Shown piece by piece: positions 25,703-35,847 of a stretch of DNA of 42,991 nucleotides. Source of the stretch: Rhodococcus tukisamuensis NBRC 100609 (GTDB taxonomy: Bacteria; Actinomycetota; Actinomycetes; Mycobacteriales; Mycobacteriaceae); contig NZ_BCXG01000034.1 in NCBI RefSeq assembly GCF_001894985.1, positions 1-42,991 of the forward strand, in the 5' to 3' direction. A program made the position numbers and the translations under genes. The notes under the pieces were generated by a model. It did not search any database. It saw only the letters and a program-made list of their open reading frames with translations, and was not told the origin of the DNA. Numbering within the stretch: position 1 is the first letter of the stretch; each line of letters begins with the position of its first letter.

Positions 25703-26788
25703 TCAGGCGAACCTTCCCGGATTCGCCGCGACCGCCCTGCGTAGCGTCGGTCGATCGGCGCGGTACGCAGCCACGACGGGCGCGAGTTCCTGCGGGGTCG
25801 CCCCGTGCATGATGACCGAGTGCACGCCCAGGTCGTACTGCCGGGCGATGGTCTTCGCGCAGTCCTCCGGCGACCCCGAGGCGGCCGAGTCCAGCCATTC
25901 GTCGGGGAGCATCGCGGCGAGCTGCTCCAGCGTCTCGACCGATGCACTGGCGTCGATGGGGCCGGCTGCGGCCGCGTGCGTGTAGAGCTCGGTCCGGCGC
26001 ATCCGATCCCACACGGCAGGGTCCCAGCCGTTGGCTCCGATCAGCACGTCCGCGTAGGCCTGCAGGTAGGTCACGAGCCGCCCTGCCCGGCGGCGCAGGC
26101 GGTCCTCCTCCGGCAGGTTGTCGCCGACCGTCGCCAGGCAGGCCCAGATCCGGACGCTGTCGGGGTCCTTGCCCGCCCGCTCGGCACCGCGACGCACGGC
26201 CTCGACGGACGCGACCGTCGCCTCGTCGGAGAAGAAGGTGTGGAGCACCACGAAGTCGCCGATCTCGCCGGCCAGCTCCATCGTCTTGGGGCCGACTGCC
26301 ACCAGGCCGATGGGTGGCGCGTCGTCCAGCCCGTTCGCGTGGCGCAACATCGGCCATTTCCCTGCCGGGCCGTCGTGGTTCAGGATCGTCTCGCCGTCCC
26401 ACAGGCGCCGCAGGATGCCGAAGTAGTCGCGCAGCCGGGCCTCGGTCACCACGGGAAGCCCGACGGCCCGCCAGTAGGCAGCCATGCCCCGGCCGAACGC
26501 CATGGAGTAGCGCCCCTCGGTCAGCGCGTGCATCGTCGATCCCACGGTCGCCGTGACGGTCGGGTGCCGGGTGTGGGGGTTGGTCGACGGGCCGATACCC
26601 AGCGTCGACGTGCAGCCCGCCAGCGCGCCGGACAGGACCGCCGCGTCCTTCACCGTGAATCGCTCTCCGACGTGGCAGGAGCCCAGCCCGAGCTCCTCCG
26701 CCGCGCGGGCCTCCGAGAAGATCACCCGCGCGTCTGCCGGGTGCCGGGTCACGGCGTAGTAGCCGAGCTCGTTCAGTTGCTCGCTCAC
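25703..26788 (-). CDS. LLM-class F420-dependent oxidoreductase
   Basis: A 361-aa luciferase-like TIM barrel. LGYYAVTRHPADARVIFSEARAAEELGLGSCHVGERFTVKDAAVLSGALAG is the normal N-terminal half-barrel and TLGIGPSTNPHTRHPTVTATVGSTMHALTEGRYSMAFGRG the cofactor-binding core. The overall look fits the F420-dependent branch (MSMEG_2249-like) common in Rhodococcus and mycobacteria; FMN use cannot be excluded. The GTG at 26788 overlaps the stop of the phosphotransferase (GTGA), so both are cotranslated. The substrate is unknown. Confidence 0.85.
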   Translation of the reverse strand: MSEQLNELGYYAVTRHPADARVIFSEARAAEELGLGSCHVGERFTVKDAAVLSGALAGCTSTLGIGPSTNPHTRHPTVTATVGSTMHALTEGRYSMAFGRGMAAYWRAVGLPVVTEARLRDYFGILRRLWDGETILNHDGPAGKWPMLRHANGLDDAPPIGLVAVGPKTMELAGEIGDFVVLHTFFSDEATVASVEAVRRGAERAGKDPDSVRIWACLATVGDNLPEEDRLRRRAGRLVTYLQAYADVLIGANGWDPAVWDRMRRTELYTHAAAAGPIDASASVETLEQLAAMLPDEWLDSAASGSPEDCAKTIARQYDLGVHSVIMHGATPQELAPVVAAYRADRPTLRRAVAANPGRFA

Positions 26789-27921
26789 GGGGCCACCGCG
26801 TCCAGACCGTCGAGCAGGCTCTCGAACAGCGGTCGGTGGAACATCAGCGTCTCGATGTCGTCGGGGCGTTCGACCTCCCCGAAGTGGATGGATCGCGCTC
26901 CGGTGCGCATGAACAGGACGGCCCAGTTGACCGCGCTGTGGACGTGGTACCAGGTCAGGTCGCCGATCTCCACGCCGGTGAGCTCGGCGTACCTCGCCAC
27001 GACATCCTCCTCCCGCATGAAGTCCGGCATGCCGGGAAGATCGAAGCCGGTCGTCATCGACTCGAACACCCGGTGGGCGAAGATCAGCCAGGACAGGTCC
27101 AGCTCGCGCGGACCGACACTCGCCATCTCCCAGTCGAGGACTCCCACCGGCTCGAAGTCGACGTACATCACGTTGCCGAGGCGGGCGTCCCCCCAGACCA
27201 GCACCGACTCGGTGGTGTCCGGCAGATTGGACTCGAGCCACCTCAGCGCGCGGTCGATCAGCGGTGAGCGCTCGAGGTCACGGACGGCGAACTCGTACCA
27301 GGCGCGCGTGCGGGCGAGGTTGCGCTGCAACGCGGTGGCGCCGGGCTGTCTGGGGTCGAGGAAGGCGAACACCTCGTCCGCCGCCGGGATCGAATGCAGG
27401 TCCGCGAGGGCCTTCACCGTGCTGTCCTGCAGGCGCCGCTGGTCCTCCGGCGAGGCGTCGAAGAGCCAGTTGCCGCCGAAGTTGTACGGCATCATGTCGG
27501 GCGGGACGACTCCGGCGAGACGGTCCATGAGGAAGAACGGCATCCCCAGCACGTCACCCGACGGCTCCATGAAACCCACGCTGGGCACGGGGACGTCGCT
27601 CAACTCGCCGATGATCCGCATCGTGTCGTACTGGTCCTGCAAGGCGTAGCGCTCGAGAACCGGGAAGTCCTCGGCCGCGGGAACAACTCGAGCGATGTAT
27701 TCGGCGGTCCGCTCCTCGCCGCCTTCGCGCCAGGACACGTCGAACACCAGGGTCTCGGAGGACATCCCGTTGGCGTCGATCCCGGAGTGAAGGGTGACGG
27801 TGGGCTCCGCGCCCGCGGGGAGCAACGCGCCGAGCCATCCGGCCAAGGCGGCCGGCACGACGGTCATGTCCCGGCTCGTTCGCTGAATCCTCATGCCGTC
27901 CGGCGGCTTGGCGTTCGTCAC
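26785..27921 (-). CDS. Phosphotransferase family protein (APH/ACAD10-like kinase fold)
   Basis: A 378-aa protein with an aminoglycoside-phosphotransferase (choline/hydroxyacid kinase) fold. ETLVFDVSW and YIARVVP make the N-lobe with the nucleotide-binding Arg/Lys region, WGDARLGN at 243-250 is the Brenner catalytic loop (Asp245), and DWEMASVGPRELDLSW at 263-278 is the metal-binding DxE motif. Homologues with acyl-CoA dehydrogenases phosphorylate 4-hydroxyacyl substrates; resistance to a drug is less likely. The GTG at 27921 has an ideal GGGAGGA site 5 nt upstream; a longer start at 27951 lacks one. First gene of the cassette. Confidence 0.82.
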   Translation of the reverse strand: MTNAKPPDGMRIQRTSRDMTVVPAALAGWLGALLPAGAEPTVTLHSGIDANGMSSETLVFDVSWREGGEERTAEYIARVVPAAEDFPVLERYALQDQYDTMRIIGELSDVPVPSVGFMEPSGDVLGMPFFLMDRLAGVVPPDMMPYNFGGNWLFDASPEDQRRLQDSTVKALADLHSIPAADEVFAFLDPRQPGATALQRNLARTRAWYEFAVRDLERSPLIDRALRWLESNLPDTTESVLVWGDARLGNVMYVDFEPVGVLDWEMASVGPRELDLSWLIFAHRVFESMTTGFDLPGMPDFMREEDVVARYAELTGVEIGDLTWYHVHSAVNWAVLFMRTGARSIHFGEVERPDDIETLMFHRPLFESLLDGLDAVAP

Positions 27922-27955
27922 ATTTCCTCCCGAGTGTGTTCTGCGCAACAACTCC

Positions 27956-27991
27956 CGCGCAAACAGTCGGCCACGCGAATCCCATTGTCAA
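27956..27991 (-). promoter_or_regulatory. Promoter of the phosphotransferase-LLM-TetR cassette
   Basis: On the minus strand a consensus TTGACA (27991-27986) is followed after 17 nt by GACTGT (27968-27963). Transcription would start near 27956, leaving a 35-nt leader with the GGGAGGA ribosome site before the GTG at 27921. Confidence 0.55.
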
Positions 27992-28040
27992 CGAACCCTC
28001 TCAAAGATTGGGAGGAGTCGCGCACCGGCCCGGAAACCAC

Positions 28041-28081
28041 AAAAGGCTCGCCGCGGTCGCATTGTGCGACCGGGGCGAGCC
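28041..28081 (-). terminator. Intrinsic terminator of ctaB
   Basis: GGCTCGCC (28045-28052) pairs with GGCGAGCC (28074-28081) and GGTCGCA (28055-28061) with TGCGACC (28065-28071), giving a 15-bp stem with a 3-nt loop. Read on the minus strand the hairpin is followed by TTTT (28044-28041). This is the best Rho-independent terminator in the window, 17 nt after the ctaB stop. Confidence 0.85.
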
Positions 28082-28098
28082 TCTCTACGTGTGACGGG

Positions 28099-29082
28099 TC
28101 AGCCGAAGTAGGACCCGATGGTGTTGGTGACGAACACCGAGTCGATCGCCAGGCCCAGGCAGACGATGGCGAGGTAGTTGTTCGACTGCAGGAACAACCG
28201 CAGCGGCTTGACCGGCTCACCGCGGCGCACGCCGGCGTAGAGCTGGTGCGCCATCAGCAGGAACCAGGCGCCGGCGACCAGCGCGACCGCGGCGTAGACG
28301 ACGCCCGCGGCGGGCACCAGGACCAGTGTGGTCAGGACGGTCAGCCAGGTGTAGACGAGGATCTGCTTGGTGACGCGCTCCTCGCTGGCGATCACCGGCA
28401 ACATCGGCACGCCCGCGGCCTTGTAGTCCTCCTTGTACCGCATGGCCATCGCCCAGGTGTGCGGCGGCGTCCAGAAGAAGATGACCAGGAACAGCACCAC
28501 CGGTTCCCAGCTGAGGCTGCCCGTGACCGCGGCCCAGCCGACCATCACCGGCATGCAGCCGGCGGCGCCGCCCCAGATGACGTTCTGCCAGGTCCGCCGC
28601 TTGAGCACCATGGTGTAGACCAGCACGTAGAACGCGATGGTCAACGCGATCAGGATGGCGGCCAGCGGGTACGTCGCCCACCACAGCCACACGAACGACG
28701 CGATGCCCAGGGCCAGGCCGAAGACCAGCGCGTGCGACGTGGGCACCGCCATCCGCGCCAGCGGGCGCCGGGCGGTGCGCTTCATCACCTTGTCGATGTC
28801 CGCGTCGACCACGCAGTTGAGGGTGTTCGCGCTCGCCGCGCCGAGCCAGCCGCCGAACAGGGTGCTCAGGATCAGCGGGAAGTCGACGGTGCCGCGCGAC
28901 GCCAGCAGCATCGCGGGGATGGTCGCCACCAGGAGCAGCTCGATCACCCGCGGCTTCGTCAACGCCACGTAGGCGAGCACCTTGCCGCTGACCGCGCCCC
29001 AGAGGGTGTCGGATCCCCCTGCCGGGGTGGCGGCGGAGCCACCAGCGAGACCATGTCCGCCACGCTCCACTATCCGCACCAT
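28099..29082 (-). CDS. ctaB: Protoheme IX farnesyltransferase CtaB (heme O synthase)
   Basis: A 327-aa UbiA-family membrane prenyltransferase that adds a farnesyl group to heme b, giving heme O, the substrate of Cta[20 protein letters not shown] is the first helix, [24 protein letters not shown] holds the NxxxDxxxD diphosphate-binding motif, and [27 protein letters not shown] is the second loop motif. Nine helices are expected. AAGGAG lies 2 nt before the ATG at 29082 and 5 nt before the adjacent GTG at 29079; the latter has better spacing. Longer in-frame starts look non-coding. It is divergent from tkt. Confidence 0.95.
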   Translation of the reverse strand: MVRIVERGGHGLAGGSAATPAGGSDTLWGAVSGKVLAYVALTKPRVIELLLVATIPAMLLASRGTVDFPLILSTLFGGWLGAASANTLNCVVDADIDKVMKRTARRPLARMAVPTSHALVFGLALGIASFVWLWWATYPLAAILIALTIAFYVLVYTMVLKRRTWQNVIWGGAAGCMPVMVGWAAVTGSLSWEPVVLFLVIFFWTPPHTWAMAMRYKEDYKAAGVPMLPVIASEERVTKQILVYTWLTVLTTLVLVPAAGVVYAAVALVAGAWFLLMAHQLYAGVRRGEPVKPLRLFLQSNNYLAIVCLGLAIDSVFVTNTIGSYFG

Positions 29083-29278
29083 TTCTCCTTGCGACACACA
29101 TTCGACGGCGGATCCCGGACACACCACTCGGCGCGGACCCAGCCACTACTACAACCGATGGTAGACGGCCACCGCTTCAGGACCGAACCGCAGGTCACCG
29201 GTTGGCGTTTCCAAATCGACCTCGACGCGCCCGACCACTACTGTTGTGTCCGAACCCTGCGTACCAGAAGTGGAGAAC

Positions 29279-29332
29279 TACGCTGGGTCCTACCCGCGTT
29301 GCGCTCACATCTATCTCAGGAGACTTCTGCTC
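29279..29332 (+). promoter_or_regulatory. Putative tkt promoter region
   Basis: TACGCT at 29279-29284 fits TAnnnT; transcription would start near 29291 with a 42-nt leader containing CAGGAG before the GTG at 29333. A good -35 was not found. The ctaB/tkt gap of about 250 nt holds nothing else that I can support. Confidence 0.3.
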
Positions 29333-31435
29333 GTGTCGATCACTGACGAGATCCGTGTCCTCACCCAGCCGGTCCACCCCGCCGATTGGACGGAGCTGGA
29401 CACCAAGGCCGTCGACACCGCCCGGGTGCTGGCCGCCGACGCCGTGCAGAAGGTCGGCAACGGCCATCCCGGCACCGCGATGAGCCTCGCCCCGCTGGCC
29501 TACACGCTGTTCCAGCGTGTCCTGCGCCACGATCCGGCCGACGCCGGGTGGGTCGGCCGCGACCGCTTCGTGCTGTCCTGCGGCCACAGCAGCCTCACCC
29601 TGTACACGCAGCTGTACCTGTCGGGCTACGGCCTCGAGCTCGCCGACCTGGAGGCGCTGCGCACCTGGGGTTCGCTGACCCCGGGCCACCCCGAGTTCGG
29701 CCACACCGTCGGCGTCGAGATGACCACCGGCCCGCTCGGGCAGGGCCTGTCCTCCGCGGTCGGCATGGCGATGGCCGCCCGCCGCGAGCGTGGCCTGTTC
29801 GACCCGGACGCCCCCGAGGGCACCAGCCCGTTCGACCACCACATCTACGTGATCGCCTCCGACGGCGACCTGCAGGAGGGCGTCACCTCCGAGGCGTCGT
29901 CGCTGGCGGGTGTGCAGCAGCTGGGCAACCTGATCGTCTTCTACGACGACAACGAGATCTCCATCGAGCACGACACCGCGATCGCGTTCGGTGAGGACGT
30001 CGGCAAGCGCTACGAGGCGTACGGCTGGCACGTGCAGCGCGTCGAGGGCGGCGAGAACGTCTCCGCGATGCTCGACGCCGTCGCCGCCGCGAAGGCCGTC
30101 ACCGACAAGCCGTCGATCATCGTGCTGCGCACCATCATCGGGTACCCGGCGCCGACCAAGATGAACACCGGCGACGTGCACGGCGCGGCGCTCGGCGCGG
30201 ACGAGGTCGCCGGCGTGAAGAAGGCGCTCGGCTTCGACCCCGACAAGAGCTTCGACGTCGACGCGGCCGCCCTGGCGCACGCCCGCGAGGTCGTCGCCCG
30301 CGGCGCGGCGGCGCACCAGCAGTGGCAGGGCGAGTTCGACGCCTGGGCCGCCCGCGAGCCGGAGCGCAAGGCGCTCTTCGACCGCCTGGAGTCCGGCGAG
30401 TTCCCGGCCGGCTGGACCGACACCCTGCCGACGTGGGAGGCCGACGCCAAGGGCGCCGCCACCCGCAAGGCCTCGGCGAAGGTGCTCAACGCGCTCGGCC
30501 CGATCCTGCCCGAGCTGTGGGGCGGCTCCGCCGACCTGGCCGGCAGCAACAACACCACGATCGACGGCTCCGACTCGTTCGGTCCCGCGTCGATCTCCAC
30601 GAAGGACTGGACCGCGCAGCCGTACGGCCGCACCCTGCACTTCGGCATCCGCGAGCACGCCATGGGCTCGATCCTCAACGGCATCGCGCTGCACGGGCCG
30701 ACCCGCCCCTACGGCGGCACCTTCCTGGTGTTCAGCGACTACATGCGCCCGGCCGTGCGGCTCGCCGCGCTGATGAAGACGCCGGCGATCTACGTGTGGA
30801 CGCACGACTCCATCGGCCTCGGCGAGGACGGCCCGACCCACCAGCCGATCGAGCACCTCGCCGCGCTGCGCGCCATCCCGAACGTCGCCGTGATCCGTCC
30901 CGGTGACGCCAACGAGACCGCGCACGCGTGGAAGACGGCCCTGGAGAACAAGACCGGCCCGTCCGCCCTGGCCCTGACCCGTCAGGACATCCCGGTGCTC
31001 GAGGGCACCAAGGACAAGGCCGTCGACGGCGTCGCCCGCGGCGCGTACGTGCTGGCCGAGGCGTCCACCGGGACCCCGCAGGTGATCCTGCTGGCCTCCG
31101 GCTCCGAGCTGTACCTGGCCGTCGAGGCCCGCGAGGCCCTCGAGGCCGAGGGCATCGGCACCCGGGTGGTCTCGGTCCCCTGCCTCGACTGGTTCGAGGA
31201 GCAGGACCAGGCCTACCGCGACGAGGTGCTGCCGCCCGCGGTGCGTGCCCGCGTCTCGGTCGAGGCCGGCATCGCGATGCCGTGGTGGCGCATCCTCGGC
31301 GACGCCGGTGAGGCCGTCTCCATCGAGCACTTCGGCGCCTCCGCCGACCACAAGACGTTGTTCCGCGAGTTCGGCTTCACGGCCGAGAACGTGACCGCCG
31401 CGGCTCGCCGCACCCTGGACCGAGTGAAGGGCTGA
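29333..31435 (+). CDS. tkt: Transketolase
   Basis: A 700-aa ThDP enzyme of the non-oxidative pentose phosphate pathway, moving two-carbon units between ketose and aldose phosphates. [20 protein letters not shown] is the N-terminal signature, [33 protein letters not shown] the ThDP/metal motif, and [19 protein letters not shown] plus [25 protein letters not shown] the pyrimidine-binding domain. GTG start (MSITDEIRV) with AGGAG upstream. First gene of an operon with tal, zwf, opcA and pgl in the order of Rv1449c-Rv1445c. Confidence 0.98.
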   Translation: MSITDEIRVLTQPVHPADWTELDTKAVDTARVLAADAVQKVGNGHPGTAMSLAPLAYTLFQRVLRHDPADAGWVGRDRFVLSCGHSSLTLYTQLYLSGYGLELADLEALRTWGSLTPGHPEFGHTVGVEMTTGPLGQGLSSAVGMAMAARRERGLFDPDAPEGTSPFDHHIYVIASDGDLQEGVTSEASSLAGVQQLGNLIVFYDDNEISIEHDTAIAFGEDVGKRYEAYGWHVQRVEGGENVSAMLDAVAAAKAVTDKPSIIVLRTIIGYPAPTKMNTGDVHGAALGADEVAGVKKALGFDPDKSFDVDAAALAHAREVVARGAAAHQQWQGEFDAWAAREPERKALFDRLESGEFPAGWTDTLPTWEADAKGAATRKASAKVLNALGPILPELWGGSADLAGSNNTTIDGSDSFGPASISTKDWTAQPYGRTLHFGIREHAMGSILNGIALHGPTRPYGGTFLVFSDYMRPAVRLAALMKTPAIYVWTHDSIGLGEDGPTHQPIEHLAALRAIPNVAVIRPGDANETAHAWKTALENKTGPSALALTRQDIPVLEGTKDKAVDGVARGAYVLAEASTGTPQVILLASGSELYLAVEAREALEAEGIGTRVVSVPCLDWFEEQDQAYRDEVLPPAVRARVSVEAGIAMPWWRILGDAGEAVSIEHFGASADHKTLFREFGFTAENVTAAARRTLDRVKG

Positions 31436-31440
31436 TCGCC

Positions 31441-32562
31441 ATGCCACAGAACCAGAATCTCGCCGACCTGTCGGCCGCCGGTGTGTCGGTGTGGCTCGAC
31501 GACCTCTCCCGCGCACGACTCGAGTCGGGCAACCTCGCCCAGCTCGTCGCGGAGAAGTCCGTCGTCGGTGTCACCACGAACCCGTCGATCTTCCAGGCGG
31601 CGCTCAAGGGCCCCGAGTACCGGACGCAGCTGCACGAGCTCGCCGGCCACGGCGCGAACGTCGACGACACGGTCCGCGCGCTGACCACCGACGACGTCCG
31701 GGCCGCCTGCGACCTGCTGGCCCCGCAGTACGAGGCCACCGCCGGCGTCGACGGCCGGGTCTCGATCGAGGTCGACCCGCGTCTCGCGCACGAGACCGAC
31801 GCCACGGTCGCGCAGGCCGTCGAGCTGTGGAAGATCGTCGACCGGCCCAACCTGCTGATCAAGATCCCGGCCACCCTCGCGGGCCTGCCCGCGATCACCC
31901 GGGTCATCGCCGAGGGCATCAGCGTCAACGTCACGCTGATCTTCTCGGTCGAGCGGCACAAGGCCGTCATCGACGCCTACCTGGCCGGCCTCGAGGCCGC
32001 TCAGGCCGCCGGGCACGACCTGTCGAAGATCCACTCGGTCGCCTCCTTCTTCGTCTCCCGCGTGGACTCGGAGATCGACGCCCGCCTGGACGCGCTGGGC
32101 ACGGACGACGCCCTCGCCCTGCGCGGCAAGGCCGGCCTCGCCAACGCGCGCCTGGCCTACGCCGCCTACCAGGAGGTGTTCGAGCAGGGTGAGCGGTTCG
32201 CCGCACTCGCCAGGTCCGGCGCCCGGCTGCAGCGTCCGCTGTGGGCGTCGACGGGTGTGAAGAACCCGGCCTACCCGGACACGCTCTACGTGACGGAACT
32301 GGTCGCGCCCGACACCGTCAACACCATGCCGGAGAAGACGATGGACGCGGTCGCCGACCACGGCACCGTCTCCGGGGACACCATCTCCGGCACCGCGGCC
32401 GCCTCCCAGCAGGTATTCGACCAGCTGACCGGCGTCGGTGTGTCGCTGCCCGAGGTCTTCGACACGCTCGAGTCCGAGGGTGTGGAGAAGTTCGAGGCGT
32501 CCTGGAACGAGCTGCTCGAGGCCATCTCCGGCCAGCTCGCCGCCGCGGCCGACAAGGGCTGA
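31441..32562 (+). CDS. tal: Transaldolase
   Basis: A 373-aa Schiff-base aldolase of the pentose phosphate pathway. [12 protein letters not shown] is the N-terminal motif, [16 protein letters not shown] near residues 138-153 holds the active-site lysine, and [24 protein letters not shown] follows. [24 protein letters not shown] is the usual C-terminal strand and loop. It starts 5 nt after tkt and is followed 3 nt later by zwf. It is of the longer actinobacterial type. Confidence 0.97.
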   Translation: MPQNQNLADLSAAGVSVWLDDLSRARLESGNLAQLVAEKSVVGVTTNPSIFQAALKGPEYRTQLHELAGHGANVDDTVRALTTDDVRAACDLLAPQYEATAGVDGRVSIEVDPRLAHETDATVAQAVELWKIVDRPNLLIKIPATLAGLPAITRVIAEGISVNVTLIFSVERHKAVIDAYLAGLEAAQAAGHDLSKIHSVASFFVSRVDSEIDARLDALGTDDALALRGKAGLANARLAYAAYQEVFEQGERFAALARSGARLQRPLWASTGVKNPAYPDTLYVTELVAPDTVNTMPEKTMDAVADHGTVSGDTISGTAAASQQVFDQLTGVGVSLPEVFDTLESEGVEKFEASWNELLEAISGQLAAAADKG

Positions 32563-32565
32563 TCG

Positions 32566-34110
32566 ATGCCGAGCACGGGCGCCGCGCCGCAGTGGGTCAA
32601 TCCGCTGCGGGACGAGCGGGACAAGAGGCTGCCCCGTATCGCGGGCCCGTGCTCGCTGGTGATCTTCGGGGTCACCGGCGACCTGGCGCGCAAGAAGCTG
32701 ATGCCGGCGGTGTACGACCTGGCCAACCGCGGGCTGCTGCCGCCGGGCTTCGCCCTGGTGGGCTTCGCGCGGCGGGACTGGGCGGACGAGGACTTCGGCC
32801 AGGTCGTCCACGACGCGGTCAAGCAGCATTCCCGCACCCCCTTCCGTGAGGAGGTGTGGGAACGTCTCGCCGAGGGAATCCGGTTCGTGCAGGGCAGTTT
32901 CGACGACGCCGCGGCCTTCGCCGAGCTGAGCAGCACGCTCGAGTCGCTCGACCAGGAACGCGGCACCGGCGGCAACCACGCCTTCTACTTGGCCATCCCA
33001 CCGGCGGCCTTCCCCACCGTGTGCGAGCAGCTCTCCCGCTCCGGGCTGGCGAAGCAGACCGAGGAACAGTGGCGCCGAGTGGTGATCGAGAAGCCGTTCG
33101 GTCACGACCTCGACAGCGCCAAGGAACTCAACGCGGTGGTCAACACCGTCTTCCCCGAGGACTCGGTGTTCCGCATCGACCACTACCTCGGCAAGGAGAC
33201 GGTGCAGAACATCCTGGCGCTGCGCTTCGCGAACCAGCTGTTCGACCCGATCTGGAACGCGCACTACGTGGACCACGTGCAGATCACCATGGCCGAGGAC
33301 ATCGGTCTCGGGGGTCGCGCCGGCTACTACGACGGGATCGGCGCCGCCCGTGACGTCATCCAGAACCACCTGCTGCAGCTGCTGGCGTTCACCGCGATGG
33401 AGGAGCCGGTCAGCTTCGAGCCGTCGGAACTGCAGGCGGAGAAGATCAAGGTGCTCTCCGCGACCCGGCTCGCCGAACCGCTGGACGAGACGACGGCCCG
33501 CGGCCAGTACGCGGCCGGGTGGCAGGGCGGCCAGCAGGTGGTCGGCCTGCTCGACGAGGAGGGCTTCTCCAAGGACTCGGTCACCGAGACCTACGCGGCC
33601 ATCACCCTCGAGGTGGACACCCGGCGCTGGGCGGGCGTGCCGTTCTACCTCCGCACCGGAAAGCGCCTGGGCCGCCGGGTCACCGAGATCGCGGTGGTGT
33701 TCAAGCGTGCCCCGCACCTGCCCTTCGACGCCACCATGACCGAGGAACTGGGGCAGAACGCCCTGGTGATCCGCGTCCAGCCGGACGAGGGCGTCACCAT
33801 GCGGTTCGGCTCCAAGGTGCCCGGGTCCTCCATGGAGGTCCGCGACGTCAACATGGACTTCAGCTACGGCCAGGCGTTCACCGAGTCCTCCCCCGAGGCC
33901 TACGAGCGGCTGATCCTCGACATGCTGCTGGGCGAGCCGTCGCTGTTCCCGGTCAACGCCGAGGTGGAGTTGTCGTGGAAGATCCTCGATCCGGTGCTCG
34001 AGCGCTGGGCCGCCGAGGGCACCCCCGAGCCCTACGAGTCCGGCACCTGGGGCCCGCAGTCCGCACAGGACATGCTGCGCCGCACCGGACGCGAATGGAG
34101 AAGGCCGTGA
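32566..34110 (+). CDS. zwf: Glucose-6-phosphate 1-dehydrogenase
   Basis: A 514-aa enzyme that oxidises glucose 6-phosphate to the lactone with reduction of NADP. GVTGDLARKKLMP at 35-47 is the coenzyme-binding motif, VVIEKPFGHDLDSAKELN the phosphate-binding region, and RIDHYLGKETVQN near 203-215 the active-site signature with the substrate-binding Lys and catalytic His. The N-terminus has about 25 extra residues. It needs OpcA, coded downstream, for full activity in actinomycetes. Its stop overlaps a 15-codon ORF by GTGA. Confidence 0.98.
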   Translation: MPSTGAAPQWVNPLRDERDKRLPRIAGPCSLVIFGVTGDLARKKLMPAVYDLANRGLLPPGFALVGFARRDWADEDFGQVVHDAVKQHSRTPFREEVWERLAEGIRFVQGSFDDAAAFAELSSTLESLDQERGTGGNHAFYLAIPPAAFPTVCEQLSRSGLAKQTEEQWRRVVIEKPFGHDLDSAKELNAVVNTVFPEDSVFRIDHYLGKETVQNILALRFANQLFDPIWNAHYVDHVQITMAEDIGLGGRAGYYDGIGAARDVIQNHLLQLLAFTAMEEPVSFEPSELQAEKIKVLSATRLAEPLDETTARGQYAAGWQGGQQVVGLLDEEGFSKDSVTETYAAITLEVDTRRWAGVPFYLRTGKRLGRRVTEIAVVFKRAPHLPFDATMTEELGQNALVIRVQPDEGVTMRFGSKVPGSSMEVRDVNMDFSYGQAFTESSPEAYERLILDMLLGEPSLFPVNAEVELSWKILDPVLERWAAEGTPEPYESGTWGPQSAQDMLRRTGREWRRP

Positions 34111-34154
34111 GCGCATTCCACGCAGGACCGACGCCCGAGGGGGCCCGCCGGTGA
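34107..34154 (+). CDS. Candidate 15-codon bridging ORF between zwf and opcA
   Basis: GTG at 34107 overlaps the zwf stop (GTGA) and codes for VSAFHAGPTPEGARR; its TGA (34152-34154) overlaps the GTG of opcA. The arrangement mirrors the 35-codon ORF between sufR and sufB. The peptide itself is probably irrelevant; the ORF could carry ribosomes over the 40-nt gap to opcA. Chance is a real alternative. Confidence 0.25.
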   Translation: MSAFHAGPTPEGARR

Positions 34155-35059
34155 TCATCGACCTACCCGCGACCACCACCGGGACCGTCAACAAGAAGCT
34201 CGTCGAACTCCGGGAGACCGGCGGCGCCGTGACCCTGGGCCGGGTGCTGACGCTGGTGGTCAGCACCGACGACAGCGAACACTCCGAGGCCGTCATCGAC
34301 GCGGCCAACGAGGCCAGCCGCGAGCACCCCTGCCGGGTCATCGTGGTCACCCGCGGCAACCGGTCCGTCGAGTCCCGGCTCGACGCCCAGATCCGGGTGG
34401 GCGGCGACGCGGGCGCGTCCGAGGTGGTGGTGCTGCGGCTGTACGGAGAGCTGGCCGGCCACGAGTCGTCGGTGGTCACCCCGTTCCTGCTGCCGGACAC
34501 CCCGGTGGTCGCCTGGTGGCCCGACAAGTCACCCCCGGTCCCGGCCCAGGACCCCTTGGGCCGCTTGGCAGTCCGCCGGATCACCGATGCCACCGGCGCG
34601 CCCGACCCGCGGTCCACGATCATCTCGCGGCTGGCGTCGTACACCGACGGCGACACCGACCTGGCGTGGGCGCGGATCACGCCGTGGCGCGCCCTGCTCA
34701 CCTCGGCGCTCGACCAGCCGCCCCACGAGCAGATCCTCTCGGCGACGGTCTCCGGCCTCGCGGAGGAGCCCGCCGTCGACCTCATCGCCGGGTGGCTGGC
34801 CAGCCGGATCGACGGCCCGGTCCACCGGCGCACCGGCCTGCTGCGGGCGGACCTGCACCGGGAGACCAGCACACTGTCGCTCAGCCGGCCGCAGACCGGC
34901 AAGACCGCAACCCTCAGCCGCACCGGTGCGCCGGACTCCCTGGTCTCGCTGGCCCGCCGGGAGACGCGGGACTGCCTGGCCGAGGACCTGCGCCGACTCG
35001 ACCCCGACGAGATCTACCACGCAGCCCTGGCCGGACTGGCCAAGGTCATCTACGAGTGA
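34151..35059 (+). CDS. opcA: Glucose-6-phosphate dehydrogenase assembly protein OpcA
   Basis: A 302-aa protein required for assembly or activity of G6PDH in actinomycetes and cyanobacteria. It starts IIDLPATTTGTVNKKLVELRETGGAVTLGRVLTLVV, a typical OpcA opening; RDxx-like VVTRGNRSVESRLDAQIRVGGDAGASEVVVLRLYGEL and TPFLLPDTPVVAWWPDKSPP are the other conserved parts. GTG start, coupled to the short ORF upstream. The ribosome site is weak, in agreement with translational coupling to zwf. Confidence 0.95.
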   Translation: MIIDLPATTTGTVNKKLVELRETGGAVTLGRVLTLVVSTDDSEHSEAVIDAANEASREHPCRVIVVTRGNRSVESRLDAQIRVGGDAGASEVVVLRLYGELAGHESSVVTPFLLPDTPVVAWWPDKSPPVPAQDPLGRLAVRRITDATGAPDPRSTIISRLASYTDGDTDLAWARITPWRALLTSALDQPPHEQILSATVSGLAEEPAVDLIAGWLASRIDGPVHRRTGLLRADLHRETSTLSLSRPQTGKTATLSRTGAPDSLVSLARRETRDCLAEDLRRLDPDEIYHAALAGLAKVIYE

Positions 35060-35068
35060 TGGGTGCTC

Positions 35069-35818
35069 ATGACTGACATCGCAGTTCAGACGTACGACGA
35101 TGCCGAGGAATTGACCACAGCAGCCGCGGCCCAACTGGTCGCGGTGATCGAGGCGGCGCAGGCCGAACGCGGGTCCGCCTCCATCGTCCTCACCGGCGGC
35201 GGCAACGGAATCGGACTGTTGCGCAAGGTCCGCGCGAACCCGGGCAAGATCGACTGGTCCGCCGTCGACGTGTTCTGGGGTGACGAGCGGTTCCTGCCCG
35301 CGGGCGACCCCGACCGCAACGAGGTCCAGGCGCACGACGCCCTGCTCGACCACGTGCCGGTGCCGCCGGCCCGGCTGCATCCGATGCCCTACGGCGACGG
35401 CCAGTACGCGGGCGACCCGGACGCCGCGGCGGTGGCGTACGAGCACGTGCTCGCCGCGCACGCGAACGGCGGACCGATCCCCGAGTTCGACGTGCACCTG
35501 CTGGGCATGGGCGGCGAGGGACACGTCAACTCGCTGTTCCCCGACACCGACGCCGTCCGGGAGAAGACCCGCCACGTGGTGGCCGTCACCGACTCCCCCA
35601 AGCCGCCTGCCGAGCGGGTCACCCTGACGCTGCCCGCGATCCGCCGGGCCCGCCGGGTGTGGTTGCTGGTCGCGGGCGCGGACAAGGCCGAGGCGGTGGC
35701 CGCCGCGATCGGCGGGGCGAAGCCCGCCGACATCCCCGCCGCGGGCGCGCTGGGTTCCGAGTCCACGGTGTGGATGCTGGACCGGGCCGCGGCGGCCGAC
35801 CTGCCCGCGGACAGGTAG
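35069..35818 (+). CDS. pgl: 6-phosphogluconolactonase
   Basis: A 249-aa hydrolase (DevB type) that opens the lactone made by Zwf. [16 protein letters not shown] is the N-terminal phosphate-binding loop, [20 protein letters not shown] the next motif and [18 protein letters not shown] the catalytic one, with Glu and His. The ATG at 35069 is preferred; a GTG two codons earlier (35063) is also possible. Last gene of the pentose phosphate operon, 9 nt after opcA, followed by a strong hairpin. Confidence 0.96.
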   Translation: MTDIAVQTYDDAEELTTAAAAQLVAVIEAAQAERGSASIVLTGGGNGIGLLRKVRANPGKIDWSAVDVFWGDERFLPAGDPDRNEVQAHDALLDHVPVPPARLHPMPYGDGQYAGDPDAAAVAYEHVLAAHANGGPIPEFDVHLLGMGGEGHVNSLFPDTDAVREKTRHVVAVTDSPKPPAERVTLTLPAIRRARRVWLLVAGADKAEAVAAAIGGAKPADIPAAGALGSESTVWMLDRAAAADLPADR

Positions 35819-35847
35819 CAACCGACGCGGCGAACCGCGAAACCCGG

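Noticed and set aside
31213-34923. A 1,236-codon open frame on the minus strand opposite tkt, tal, zwf and opcA
   Set aside because: It lies entirely antisense to well-recognised enzymes; its Arg/Gly/Asp/Val-rich composition is that of a GC-rich antisense frame and no domain is visible.
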